64,000 nucleotides of DNA from Austropuccinia psidii (GCA_023105745.1 JALGQZ010000009.1:31846107-31910106), one strand, 5' to 3'; positions 11,033 through 22,898 are shown, counted from the first letter of the stretch. The notes: generated from the letters alone by a model not told the origin. Program-made: numbers and translations.

Positions 11033-11962
11033 TCATTCCTCTAATTGAGATGAGATTGTATTACCATCCCTGATGTTATAGCCTGCTACCTTGCCAATCT
11101 CATAATAGCTGTGGCTTTTCCACCACATTGTTTTTGCTAATCTCCTTGAGCATTGTGCATACATACCCACTAGTTTCGTGCTTTCATTGTCCTGTTCTGC
11201 ATCAGTATAATGAAAAAATGTACTACAGGCCCCTACTACCTGAATGAGCCCATGACATTTGGATAGATCAATCCAAAAAATGCTCATTTGGGAAAATCAA
11301 TTTTCCCCCTGTACACCACTTTGACACGTCTCTTTAAATTTGGCCGGTCCACTTATCAGCTTGAATCCACCATCCTGAAGCATAAAATGATGCATCCTTA
11401 GAAAGATGAGGTGATTTTTTAATCCATTCATGGTGAAAGTGAGTTCGGAAGCAAATTTGAATGCCCCCTGATTTGCAGAAATATCAGCTTCATAGTTGAC
11501 TTGATCAAAGGACGGAACCCCCAATGACTTGTAGCAAGTTTGAATCTTATGAAATAATTTATCCCCAGCATATTGTAAGGATTGACCTAGAATGATACCC
11601 ACGGAGCTAATATTTGTACCTTGGTTCCGCCATTAATCTTTTGCATTTTCAATTTTCCCAAGACTTCCACAAAGACAAAATTGTTTGTTCTTTGTGCTGC
11701 ATTTGTGCCACCCAGTTGTGAACATAAATCCCTCCAGTAATTCCCCATTTGTTGCAATTGGGTCTGTGAATTTTCTTTCACAGAATGAAAATTGTGATAA
11801 GTCATTCCATTGATAAGCCTCCACTTCACTCATTGTTGTGAATGGTCTGAATTCAACAAGGGAAGTGAGTAATACGGTTGAAGAGAAAAGTGCCACACAG
11901 CCAAAGTTAATGCGTTTGTTCTGACTGACATCCACAACCCTCCAAATTCCACTTGTGGTCAT
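11033..11962 (-). pseudogene. Tet-like 2OG-Fe(II) oxygenase pseudogene
   Basis: Three minus-strand frames (11633-11962, 11297-11602, 11033-11287) join into one protein-like series: VEFRPFTTMSEVEAYQWNDL, then ILGQSLQYAGDKLFHKIQ, then FWIDLSKCHGLIQVV and a C-terminus near IRDGNTISSQLEE. I recognise this layout from rust proteins annotated as Tet-like 2OG-Fe(II) oxygenases (TET/JBP type, modified-base dioxygenases often found with fungal transposons). A frameshift hides the catalytic stretch. In the third frame around 11390-11410 it reads SPHLSKDASFYASGWW, where the usual HLD iron-binding pair has become HLS. An in-frame TAA follows soon after, with another stop near the FLD segment. The copy is therefore inactive. 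Upstream sequence to about 12440 may hold further decayed 5' exons. The family call is from memory. Confidence 0.7.
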
Positions 11963-12841
11963 ATTTTCTGATACCGGAATTGATATTTGTGCTGTTGGTC
12001 AAGTGGAGGAAAAAAACGTATTCTTTTGGGTTGTTTTGGCCTCATTTTTCTTTTGGGATGTCCCACTATTCCCAAGTGGTTGAGGGATCACTTTGTGTTG
12101 AAATAGACAAGATATCAGATACTGCTTCCTCCTATTTGAATCTTAGGCCTTTTGAGTGTGGAATGGTGCCAAATTCCCAAAGAGCTTTATTTGGCACAAA
12201 TCTTTGACTTCCCTGTTGGAGCCCACAAAGCATTGGATCAATCTAAATGGACTAAATCCAATGTTCTTCCATGTGTCCCAATGAGGGTCCCACATCAATG
12301 CCGACCCATATATATACGCTGAGAATAAGTGAGCCACTCACAGTTTCCTTCCTCACCCCAACTCTTTCCCTCCAGCTCCCTTTTAAGCTCCTTTCCTCTT
12401 TTTGGGAATGGCATGCTTGCACAGAAAAATGAAATGGAACCAAAGGATTACTTACTGTTGTGTGAATTGTAAATTTGAACTAAATTTGATTTTGGTTGAT
12501 AAAAATGAAAGATTACATTCGACTTTTGCAAATTGGTGATCTCCAGTACCTGAACCTAAAAGAAGTGGTGAATACTACAATATTAAGTTTTATATATTTG
12601 TATTCCCATTCAATGAGGCTCAAATCCAACCATGTGGAATATTGCAAGCACATGTAAAAGCAATATCAACTCCGCTGTGGACCCCTAATCATCCTAGTCC
12701 TCTTGAAAGAGCCAGTGCCTTTTGGCCTATTATTAGCTGGCAAGAAGTGATAAAACCCACTTCCTGCAATGCCCCTGCGTGTGCTAATTGTGGGCACCAC
12801 TTCCATACTCGGATTGCATCTTGTTAGAGTATTTTCAATGG
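11963..12841. other. Flank of the oxygenase pseudogene, no clear gene
   Basis: The minus strand at 12143-12443 has short overlapping frames that may be remnants of 5' exons of the oxygenase, but no domain is visible. The plus-strand frame at 12642-12827 has no support. No repeat or RNA gene is seen. Confidence 0.4.
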
Positions 12842-12865
12842 TGTATGGAGGCATGCCTCCATACA
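12842..12865. repeat. Perfect 24-bp palindrome
   Basis: The left arm TGTATGGAGGCA is followed directly by its reverse complement. It lies downstream of the oxygenase region and resembles the imperfect palindrome at 10888-10909. It could be a fold-back terminus of a lost element or a binding site; no further repeat structure is evident. Confidence 0.7.
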
Positions 12866-13336
12866 AAGGTAATTATTATTGGTATTTATACTGAGCCATC
12901 TGGGAAGGAGTAGGATAGATAGTCACGATTATTGAATTCATAGATCACTTTGCAAAATCACATTACAATCTATTTGATACAAAGCTAATCTAAAACAGGT
13001 CACTCCTGGTTGTAAGATTAGCTGACCTGGGTACAGTCAATGTGACCTCATCACTTGAACCAAGACTGTGCTTCTCCACCCAGAAATCACCAAAGTCTAA
13101 TACCAAGCATTGTGCAAATTCAAATCTAAGAGGTAAAGTGGGTTTAAAATACTCTGATTAGAAAAAACTCTTATTCAGTAAATTACATATATACTTATTT
13201 TTACATAGCCACACTAGCTCTACTAGAGTTTTACCCTCTGAAAGCCTTTTGGAAATGTCAATGAGTGATAAATCCCCTTTCACTGAGATTGTTCTCCAGT
13301 CATCTGGGCATACCATCAAACCACAAACCTGTGCTG
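12866..13336. other. Non-coding flank of element A
   Basis: Mixed sequence with no recognisable gene or repeat. It ends at the start of the left LTR of element A. Confidence 0.5.
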
Positions 13337-13770
13337 TGGTATTCCATACCATTAGTATCAGTTTCAAAATTAGTAATTAAACAAAAGAAAAAAATGATAA
13401 TTAAAAAACTTACACAAAACATGTTTACACATTACAGCTACAGGTTCCAAACAGAATTACAAAATACACAACCTCAAGATCTTATCAAAACAGTATAGTA
13501 TCAAATGATTTATCCACCTTATTGCATCATCAATAACAAATTATGAAATTGAAAGAAGTTAGTCTAAATAAAGGTATATGAAGATGGACCACAGCATCAG
13601 AGCTTTATTTTCCCCACCTTGATTCAATTGAAAGAAGAAAGACCCTAAGGCTATGCATAAAATTGCTATATATTTTCCAAGAACAAATTTTTTCTTAGTA
13701 ATAATGACATGCATCAAACTTGATAGAAATGATGCAATCTCCATATGAAATCATACAATACTAAAATAAA

Positions 13771-14230
13771 ACCACCAGCATAATTCTCTCAGAACATATG
13801 TAACCAATAGAAACAAAAATACTTTCCCCACCTTCAAGAAAACATCACCATCCATATTATCTCAATGACCTCACATGAATCTGGCAAAAAGAAAATCTCA
13901 CCAGCCAAATTATCTCAAAGACGTCACATGATTTTGATAAGAAAAAGCACCACCAGCATAATTCTCTTAGAAAACATGTAACAAAGTCACCAAAAATTAA
14001 AATGTCACCAGAAAATTTATTTCAAAGACATCACATGATTTTGATAAGAAACAGAAACACCAGCATGATTTTCTCTTATCTATCATATGACTAGAAGAAA
14101 GTTCAATTTTCAGGAGCTTTATTTTCTCCACTTTCTTGGAAAAGAGAAAATCTCACCAGCCAAATTATTGCAAACACATCACATTATTTGGATAAGAAGA
14201 TTACCACCAGCATAATTCTCTCAGCAAACA
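13771..14230 (+). repeat. Tandem repeats in the U3 region of the element A LTR
   Basis: Four diverged units of about 110-180 bp. They share the blocks CACCAGCCAAATTATCTCAA, CATCACATGATTTTGATAAG and CACCAGCATAATTCTCTCAG. The matching array in the right LTR spans about 42338-42800. Repeats in U3 often carry enhancer sites; that function is inference. Confidence 0.7.
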
Positions 14231-14329
14231 CGTTGCTACACCAAAACTACATGTCTCACCAGCTAAAACCTCTCAACTATAATTTTTCTAAGTACCCTGT
14301 TTTGAGAAGCTCTATGGAGGCCCACAAGC

Positions 14330-14340
14330 TATAAAGAAAG
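14330..14340 (+). promoter_or_regulatory. TATA-like box of the element A left LTR
   Basis: TATAAAGAAAG follows the U3 repeats. The right LTR has a cleaner TATAAATAGAGG at the equivalent place (42898-42909). The position downstream of the repeats and upstream of the transcribed part fits an LTR promoter. Confidence 0.5.
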
Positions 14341-15098
14341 GTTCTCTCTCCCTCATTTTTCCCATCATCATGGAACAAGTTCCCATTATCCAGGATCACA
14401 ACCCTCCATGAACTAGCAGAATATCTAGAAGAGTAGTAGTGTTTCAGTAGTGAAAATCTCAGTAGCCTTTCTGAGTGGCTTAGTATTAGTGAAGAATAGT
14501 AGTATAACCGTAGTCAAAAGCTCAGTAGCTTTTAATTGTTAAAGAGATAGTAGTTTAACCATAGTTAAAGCATAGTGGCCTTGCTCAAAAGCTTAGTATT
14601 ATTAACAAAAAAGTAGTAGTGATATAAAGTCAGTATTAGAAAATATTAAAAGAAACAAATGCAGTAGTCTTATTTTTAGTATTCATATCAAAAAAAACTT
14701 ATTATAATCAACATAAAGCCATAAAATATATATATATTCTATTCATTTTTATTAAAATGAAAGAAATATTATCATTAAATTTATTAAATTAACAGAAAAT
14801 CTTAGTATTCATTTTATCAGAAATTTTAGTTTTAAATCAGAGTTTTTTTTACTGTAGTTTTGTTTATAGGTCTGATTTAGAGACTTATGATAAGTATTCT
14901 CTATCTGTTAAAGCCTCCTATCTTATTTTATTTTGTTATTCTCTGTAGGCTGACTAATCAGTATTATCTAGAGGGGAAGCTAGTACACCTTAGCACCCAT
15001 GGTTATTGGACATTTCTGAAATTCAAAACAGAACTACTAATAATTCCCCCCCGGGGTACTGCCTTATTTCATCACACACCAAAAGGAGTTCCCACAGC

Positions 15099-15116
15099 TG
15101 GTGTTGCAACAGTAGC
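15099..15116 (+). promoter_or_regulatory. Putative primer-binding site of element A
   Basis: Four bases after the LTR end the plus strand reads TGGTGTTGCAACAGTAGC, starting TGG as expected for pairing with a tRNA CCA end. It differs from the GGGGGCC-type site of elements I and B, so A probably uses another primer. Confidence 0.5.
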
Positions 15117-15259
15117 TACAGCTTCAACCATGAATAATCCGTCAATTATCAAAAAAAACATTCAAATGCAATCAATCAAAAAAATTTCAAAATCCTATCA
15201 AGTCAATCTGGAATCAGAAAAACCACGAAATTATTAATAATCATCACCATCAAGTTCTT

Positions 15260-18200
15260 CAACAAAATCATTTCATTCTTATTATCCAAAAAGAGGGGAA
15301 ACACCAGCTGCAGAAGAATCACCTATAGACTATAGTATACCAGTTGGTACACCCAGAACCAAGAAGACAGATCAAAAGATAGTTACAGATTATTTTCAAA
15401 AGTTACTCAAGGAACTATTTGAAACTAAACATAAAATTGAACAACAGAAAATCAACAAAGATATCAATATGGATTCAGAATCATCATCAAAGATACCACA
15501 TAATCTGGATGAATCCAAAGAGGAAATTATAAATGAAGAGACCATGAAAGGACAAAAAGATAGTTCTGATGTAGCAAAACTTCACCAAAGAATGTTGGAA
15601 ATGCAAGAAGAATTAATTGAACTCATTAAAAAAGAAGGGAAAAGGAAAGAGTCAGGTTTTATCACAGAAAACAGCCCAATGGAAGAAAGTTCAACCATGC
15701 ATAGAATTTTCAGACAAGAAGGATCACCATCACCATTTTCAAGGCCCATAGTCTCCTCAATTACATTCACTTCACAAAGCCCAAATACTCTACCAAGGCG
15801 GTTTAATATTCATGCACAGGCTACAAGCCCATTGCAAGAAGAAATCCACAAAACAATACACCCATCATCAAGATCAGACCAAAGGATTATAATTTATGGT
15901 TTGATGGAAAGGAAGTGGAAAGATTTATTAAAAGGGTGGAAAATATATCAGAAATGGAAGGAGAAAGTGGAAGGGATATAGCAAGACAGATATCCTTTTG
16001 GACCAAAAATCAAGAAATTAGCTACCATATTGAAGGAATGGCTTGATATGAAACTGGAGATTGGGAGAAATTAAAATTGGATATGAAGAGCAGATGAGGA
16101 ACAGTGTCACCTGAAAGAAAAGACAAGCTGTCCTCAATTACTCAATTATTTACAAAGATTCAACAAGAAGGAGGAATTGGAAATATGACCCAATATAAAA
16201 CATTCTTTGGGGAATATGAATCCATTCTTAATTATCTCAAAATCAAGATATTTTGGCTAGTCTTTCCTCAAGTGTTCAAGAATCTATTTACAAGGAAATT
16301 ATTAAAGATATAGCCATGGTGCAAGCTTTGGATGGTGGTTAGATCATTCCAAGATTGGAACTCTTAAATTTATATATTGAACAAGATTTAGAAGCCAAAG
16401 TCTTAATTCAACAGAAGGACTTTTCACAAGGAAAGTCACAAGAGAAGAAAGCTAGGTTTTAAGACAAAAACTGGGAAAAAGTCTTGAAGCAAATGAAAGA
16501 GATTACCCAAAAAGTTCAAAATCCTCAGCCACAAGAGCATCAATCAAAGGATACTGGGAAGGAATCAGTTAAGGAAGTATTGAATTAGCTCAAACACATT
16601 TCAGAAGTAGTTGAATCTCCAAAGAAAACACAGGCAAGCAATAATCAAGATCAGAAAGTTATGCAAACCTCACAGCCATTCAGGCCAAGATATCCTTTGC
16701 CACCCATATTTTCAAGTTATCAACCATATGTGCCAGCTCAAATGGCTGCAATACAGCCATTGAAGTATTATTGCTGCTTAGAAGTAAATTCCTCAATAAT
16801 ATGTAATAATCTCACAGAAGACTTTGAGAAAAGAATTGTCTTGAAGCATGGAGGAACATATCTTTTCCCAAATTTTCAAAGAATACTCACAGAAAGCCCT
16901 AAATCTGAAAAAGAATTAGCTAGAAATTTTCCCAAAGAGCAGGAGGATTTTACAAAGAAAATAATGGAACAATCAAATCCACCCCCAAAGAAGCAAGTAA
17001 CAACATTAATTGAGGAATGCAAAGGTGAGAAGGAAACCACTATAGCTCAAATAGAAGAATGGGGAAACTGGAAACCTCCTCAAATATCACCAGAAAATGA
17101 AAATCTTCAAATAAATGTTGGACTTAGGTAGACAAGGCAAAGAGCTTCAAGACAGGAAAGTCAAATCCAAAAACAGAAAGAGGATAAAAATGAAACACAC
17201 AAAATCTTTAAAAAGAAGATACCAGGTGCCTACCATGAGGAAGATGAGGCAGAAGAAGAAGAAATAAGAGTTCTAATTCCAACAAAATACAAGAAAATAC
17301 AAGAAGGAAAGGAAGTAGATAATGATGATATTGAAATCATTTCCAAGTACAAAAATAAGGAGGTACTAAGAAAGGAGTCACAAAAGAGGGAATTCAAAGA
17401 CAAGTTAAAATCTACAGCCAATAACCCAAAGCTAATAATTGAACATGTGATGAAGAAAATACTTGAACAAAAGATAAATATTACTCTTGAAGAAATATTA
17501 TCAATTTAACCAACCTTTATTGATAAACTACAAAATTAAACTACCCAGGAAAAAGAGGTGATAAAATCAGTCAATATGTCAAATATTCAAGAAAGGCTAC
17601 TTTCATTAAAGCAATGGGACTATGATACCCCAAGCTTACATTATGCATGCCCACTTGGATTTATGGAAGTATTTATTGGAGAAGAAGATTATCATACAAT
17701 TGAATTGGTGGATACTGGATCAGAAATTAACAAAATACCAGAGGAAATTGCAATTAAAGCCTCACTTACAAGTAGAAAGCTCAATATGAGTCTCAGAGGA
17801 ATTGGTGCACATTAAAAATCCTTGGTTGGACACTCAGAATCTGCACCAATTAATATGATAACAGAAGAATAAAAAGAAATTCATTTATTCATAGCAAAAG
17901 GAGCTGTACACACCATCCTTGGAAGACCATTTCTAGCAGATACTAATGTTAAATTGTAATTTTAGAACAAGCAAGGTAAAATATTTAGTTAGCCAGAGCA
18001 AGATGGATGACAATTATACTTACCAATATGTAACCCTCAAGCTATGGGATGGCAAATTTCTCCACCAAGAGGTATGGAGCTTTGTGCATCTTCAGAGATT
18101 GGAAAATGGTTAATAAAGGGAGCGGAATCAGCCAAAATAAAAGAAACAGAGGAAACAGAAAGTCAATCTTCAACAAGAGTGAAGGCAATATTTCTTGGAC

Positions 18201-18433
18201 CAAACAAAATGCCCTTCTCAGCTATTTTTGAGGAGAAAAATGACTTGAATGTTATAATTCAGGAAATAGCCCTAAAAGCAGAATTAGACATCAGCCCTTA
18301 CACATCAAAATTGATGGATAACTCTTTGAAACCAATTGGTCAAATTAAAAATCTTGAAGTCACTACTGGTATTGAAGAGAAAATCTACCTTGACTTCTTA
18401 ATATATGTAAATTTCAACCAGATAATAGTATAA
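15260..18433 (+). pseudogene. Gag-protease polyprotein of element A, decayed
   Basis: A broken gag-protease reading. Segments in order: a hydrophilic N-terminus (15260-15470), a gag region (15469-15981) with LHQRMLEMQEELIELIKK, then across a frameshift a capsid-like part with ISYHIEGMA and VSPERKDKLSSITQLF (16010-16300). A zinc knuckle follows near 16768-16805, in which the first Cys is Tyr and the His is Ser (YYCCLEVNSSIIC). An aspartic protease carries LVDTGSEINKIPEE (17705-17746) and, after stops, a LGRPFLA-like motif near 17920. The last open piece is 18044-18433. At least six stops or shifts break the frame. The gag and protease order is Ty3-like. The protease DTG is kept, but the copy cannot make a full product. 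Confidence 0.75.
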
Positions 18434-19659
18434 GAATATACTATCATATTATTTTCATCCAAAGAAAGTATTCCACCTCAAACTGAAAGAAAATCTAAAG
18501 GGAAGGATCCAGAAGAGGATGAATTGAAGGTAGAAGATAGTGAAGCAATAGAAAAAATAAAAGAGTAACTGAAGAAGATGAGAAGAAAGTTGGACATGGC
18601 CATAGAGGACCCAGAGAAATGGCTAGCACTTGAGTTAAGCTGTATGAATGAATAAGATGAAGGAGAAAGCCCACAGAGGAAAGTCAAAATGGATCTGAAG
18701 CCACCAGAAGCAAATTCCTCAGGAATTGAAGAAGATTATTTCAATTTATTACAGGAGGAAACTGGGTAAATTAGTGATACTGACAAAGATTTACTTAGTG
18801 AAGAACCAAAAGAAAACATAATAAATCCATTGGAAGAAAGAAAATTTGAAGAATTAGAAAGCAAAAGTGCCATAATTACTGAAGACAAAATAGATCAAGT
18901 TTGGGATAAAGATATTCAATAAGGGATTAAACAAAGAATGGAAATAGTGGCAGAAGGAAAATTGGTAGAATCAGAAGATGACTTGAATTTATATCAACAA
19001 GAGAATGGAGATTTGGAAGATAAATATAAGCAAGGAAGAATATTTGAAGACCTATAAGAAGGAGAGTTATCAGAAAATACACAAAGGCTAGCTGGACTTA
19101 GCATTCTAGAAGGGTTTAATGATGCCTATGATCAAATATGCTGCTTTTTAGGCTCAACTGATTTTTTTAATCAAAATAAAGGAATTACTCTGGATTAACA
19201 AATGACTCCCATAATCAAAATGGCATACAGGAAGACATACCACAATATGAAGGACTGGAATATTATGTAGTACTTCCAATGATAACATTTTAAGAGCTGT
19301 ATGATTATAAGCTGGATTCACCAATAATTAAAACAAAATATCTTTCAGAACTACCTGGATCCAACCTCAAAAATGGTGATTTTTTGAAATTACAAACCAC
19401 TATTGGAATCAAAGGGAATTGACGGAATCCTTACTGGAAGAAGCCTTATGGATATTATCAAATGACAATGGAAGGACTGTACCACAGAATGTTATGGGGT
19501 CAAGAAGACTTGAATATAGATGGTTTGGGACTCTTGGGCGGAACTATTTGCTGGTGTGATTTTGGGTACATGTTTATTGATGAAGTAAAAGGTTTTTTTC
19601 AGAATGGAAAGGAAATACACAAAGAGAACAACGCAACAAGATATTTGGAGAAATATTGA
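18434..19659 (+). pseudogene. Unrecognised 3' coding trace of element A
   Basis: It continues the plus-strand coding trace as a Glu/Lys/Asp-rich sequence with scattered stops (for example ELKVEDSEAIEKIKE, LVESEDDLNLYQQENGDLED). It then becomes a more globular end: MAYRKTYHNMKDWNI near 19220-19250, and a 65-codon open piece at 19462-19659 rich in Gly/Trp/Tyr (WGQEDLNIDGLGLLGG). No reverse transcriptase, RNase H, integrase, transmembrane or envelope feature is evident. It may be a second protein or an acidic extension of the polyprotein. I do not recognise it. Confidence 0.5.
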
Positions 19660-19820
19660 AGGGAATATGTCTTTCAGTAATTCTCAACAGAAGGTTGAAT
19701 ATTTCTCAATAATAACTGAAGTAATCCAATTTCCATGACCAATCAAAAAAAATGCAAAATAATAATAAAAAATCACCTAAAAAAGAGAATTCTTTTCATA
19801 TCTGTATTAGTATAATGGAA

Positions 19821-20260
19821 GTGACCTCCTGCCTTATCAAAGAGGAATTTCAATTTACTTAAATTTTTTTCAAGACTCTTATCACTCAAGGGCAGTGACC
19901 TCCTGCCTTATCAAAGAGGAATTTAAATTTACTCAAACTTTTTTCAAGACTTTTATCACTCAGGGCAGTGACCTCCTGCCTTGTCAAAGAGGAATTTTAA
20001 TTTACTTTTTTTTAAGACTCTTAACACTCAAGGGCAGTGACCTCCTGCTTTATCAAAGAGGAATTTCAAATTATTTAAACTAAGTTATAAAACTCCTTTT
20101 TGAACACTCTTATTACTCAGGGCAGTGACCTCCTGCCTTATCAAAGAGGAATTTCAATTTACTCAAACCTTTTTCAAGACTTTTATCACTCAGTTTCAGT
20201 TCCTTCCTTCCTTATCAAAAAGAAATTTCAAGTTATTCAACATTTTATTAAAAGAAAAGG
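19821..20260 (+). repeat. Tandem repeat, six units of about 70-88 bp in element A
   Basis: Units start GTGACCTCCTGCCTTATCAA at 19821, 19895, 19968, 20037 and 20125, with a partial, diverged unit from 20199. Each runs through AGAGGAATTTCAATTTACTC to a CAAGACTTTTATCACTCAGG block. The short open frames across it arise from the repetition and are not genes. Confidence 0.9.
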
Positions 20261-20512
20261 TGATGTATCAGTATTCAATAAAGGACTTCAAACTCAACAT
20301 TTTCCAAGATAACTTTTTCAATTTACAAGTATCATGATTTTATTTAAAAAAAATCAGGGGTGGTTATATGTTCTTATGCCACCTCATACTAAAACATGGC
20401 ACAAGTCTGGTGAAGTGTGGGTCCATAGGCCTTTATTAATCTTATTTCTCTTTTTTTTAGAAAAAAAAATGAAAATATGGTGTGAAGATACACCAAAAGA
20501 AGATACAGATAG

Positions 20513-20930
20513 TTCAAAATGACAACATTCTGACTGCCCGTCATAATTTGGTTCTTTGAGACAGGAAGAGATAAAATATGGAAAGGAAAACAAGAAGAAA
20601 CAAAAACCAACCAGAAAATCTAGGACTTTCAGATACAGAAAAAGAAGATAGAAGAAGTTCAAAATGTCAAGAATATGACCTCTGGTCATAATTTTCCCTA
20701 AAAGCAAGGAAACTATATCAAGACAGGGAAGAAAAACCAACCAAACAAGATAGGCTATTCAGATACAGAAAAAGAAGCTCAAAGAAGTTGAAATGCAAAC
20801 ATTATGACTGCCGGTCATAATTTGGTAATTTGGATTCATAAAAAGCAAGCAAACAGTATCTGGATAGGAAAAAACAAGTAACCAAACAACAAAAGGTGCT
20901 CAGATACAGTAAAAGAAGACCTTGGAATAT
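20513..20930 (+). repeat. Three diverged repeats of about 130-145 bp in element A
   Basis: Units begin near 20516, 20660 and 20790. They share TTCAAAATG, a TATGACTGCCGGTCATAATT-like palindromic block (ATGAC...GGTCAT) and TCAGATACAGAAAAAGAAG. Similarity is moderate but all three keep the same order of blocks. Confidence 0.7.
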
Positions 20931-21270
20931 AAGAATTATGACTCAAAGCCAATCAGAAAATTAATCCAATTTATGGCACAATCAACAAAAAAACATCACA
21001 CACAGAGGTATACTGGATAACATTAGCCCAATATTTATTGGTTTAGCCACTCTTTGACGTACTCCCATACAGCCACCTCAGAAATTTAAGTTGAACACAG
21101 TAATAATAGATATGAAAGAGGGTGTGGGCTCCCCAAACATAGCCAGAATATCATTCAATTAGTCCTAAAAGATCACCATAACCCAACAGATACTAGGCCA
21201 TCAGTAAAGAGCACCGCCCACAGAGTGATGAACATAATGCCAGCATGATTGTAGTTTGACAAACTGCTTC

Positions 21271-21345
21271 CAGAGGTAGGAATTGAACCTAGGACCTTAG
21301 TGCAAGTTGAAAGCAACCCAGAATCACTAACCACTATACCATTTC
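21271..21345 (-). other. tRNA-like sequence, degraded
   Basis: The minus strand reads GGTATAGTGGTTAGTG (A-box and D-arm-like) followed about 45 bases later by GGTTCAATTCC (B-box and T-loop-like), with a length near 75 nt as in a tRNA. The T stem pairs at four of five positions, but the acceptor arms do not match and no clear anticodon stem forms. It is probably a tRNA-derived fragment or an old SINE head caught in element A rather than a working tRNA. Confidence 0.4.
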
Positions 21346-21645
21346 AAAATATAACATCACTCCTCAAATTGAAAGCTCATTCAACATCACTCTTCAATTT
21401 AATCACTCCCCAAAAAAAAAATTAACATAAAAAAACATTTTTTGCAACATAAAAATAATTTTCAACACAAAAAAAACACAATTTCTCAATATAGAAAACT
21501 TTCTCCCAACATAAAAAAAAGAAAGAAAAAGAAATTTTTTTCTCTTATTTTTTCCAATAAAAAAAATAAAAATAAATAAAAATAAAAATAAAAAGTCTTG
21601 ATTAACATAAAGGATAACAGAACAGATCAAATAAAGAGACCAAGA

Positions 21646-22294
21646 ATTAGTCCTTGTATGACTTTAAGCTACAGGGTAGCACCCTGAAGGCTAAAATTGG
21701 TTCTTGTATGACTTTAAACTACAGGTTAGCAACCTGAAGGCTAAAATTAGTCCTTGTATGACTTTAAGCTACAGGGTAGCAACCTGAATGCTAAAATTAG
21801 TCCTTGTATGACTTTAAACTACAGGGTAGGAACCTGAACACTAAACTTAGTCTTTGTATGACTTTAAACTACAGGGTAGCAACCATAAGGCTAAAATTAG
21901 TCCTTGAATGACTTTGAACTAAAGGGTAGTAACCATAAGGCTAAAATTAGTCCTTGTATGACTTTAAACTATAGGGTAGAAACTTGAAGGCTAAAATTAG
22001 TCCTTGTATGACTTTAAACTACAGGGTAGCACCCTGAAGGCTCAAATTAGTCTTTGTATGACTTTAAACTACAGGTTGGTTCCCAGATAGCCAAAGTTAG
22101 TCCTTGTATGACTTTAAACTACAGGGTAGCAACCTGAAGGCTAAATTAGTCTTTGTATTACTTAAAACTACAGGGTGGTTCCCAGACAGCCAGAATCAGT
22201 CTTTGTATGACTCAAACTACAGGGTGGTTCCCAGAAGGCTGGAATCAGTATTTGTATGACTCAAAATACATGGGTAGCACAGCATAGGACTGAA
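21646..22294 (+). repeat. Tandem array of about 13 units of 50 bp in element A
   Basis: The consensus unit starts AGTCCTTGTATGACTTTAAA, continues CTACAGGGTAGCAACCTGAA and ends GGCTAAAATT. Thirteen units run without gaps. Later units change to GGTGGTTCCCAGA in the middle, showing two unit subtypes. There are no unique spacers, so this is a minisatellite and not a CRISPR array. An A-rich block (21409-21600) precedes it. Confidence 0.93.
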
Positions 22295-22898
22295 TATTGA
22301 AGCAAAATCAAGGAATCAAGAAAATAAAAAGAAATGAAGATATCAAAAGTAACAACCAAAGTGAATAATAGGACAATTAGGAACATTCAATCAAAAGAAA
22401 ATATCAACAAGAGAAGAACTATGAGAAGCAAGAACCATACATATTGCAGCAAAAGAGGAAACAAAAGTAGCAGGAGCACAGAAATAAAGAGATTCAAGAC
22501 AGAAATCAGTTCAATATTTGGACAAAAGGATGGCCCATAGACAGACGAATCCACTTGAACCAGGGAACTTGGTATCAGTTTATAATAAGTCACTTGAGTC
22601 ACAGTAGGGTTACTTTTCAAAAACTGTTGGAAGGGACCTCATAGACTTATAAATCAAGTTAATAATGGACCTTATGAGCTTGAAGAATTTGATGGCACTA
22701 CGCTTCAAGAGAATTTGTAGCAAGTCCCATCAAGAGATTGTATCGCAGAGGAAAGATATTTCAATCAAGTTCAGTTTCAGAAAATGAAAGCAGTGGAGAA
22801 ATTGAAGCTGAAAATTAAATATTGTAGGAAGGAGAAATTGAACAAAATTAATATGATTTATATTTGCAAGCTTCTCAACTGGAATGCTGGGTACAGCA
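22295..22898 (+). other. 3' untranslated part of element A
   Basis: A-rich sequence with a short unsupported frame (22334-22540) and no domain. It ends in the purine-rich tract before the right LTR. Confidence 0.5.

Larger units (their letters stand above)
13337..15094 (+). repeat. 5' LTR of element A
   Basis: A direct repeat of the split right LTR, about 1758 bp. The probable U3 part contains four diverged tandem units, each beginning ACCACCAGCATAATTCTCTC-like (13771, 13949, 14058, 14203), with intervening CTCACCAGCCAAATTAT blocks. A TATA-like TATAAAG lies at 14330. Downstream, AGTAGT-rich sequence (14440-14660) and an AT-rich stretch lead to the end at GTTCCCA. Confidence 0.85.

Noticed and set aside
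13331..13336. Target duplication for element A
   Set aside because: The left flank GTGCTG has no match after 43648 (CCCCGCC). Shifting the LTR end by a few bases does not create one.
18434..19659. Envelope gene in element A
   Set aside because: No signal peptide, transmembrane segment or glycoprotein-like cysteine pattern is visible in the readable parts.
21271..21345. Functional tRNA gene
   Set aside because: The acceptor arm does not pair and no anticodon stem is evident, so it is listed only as tRNA-like.
21646..22294. CRISPR-like regular repeats
   Set aside because: Units are contiguous without unique spacers and lie inside a eukaryotic retroelement. This is a minisatellite.
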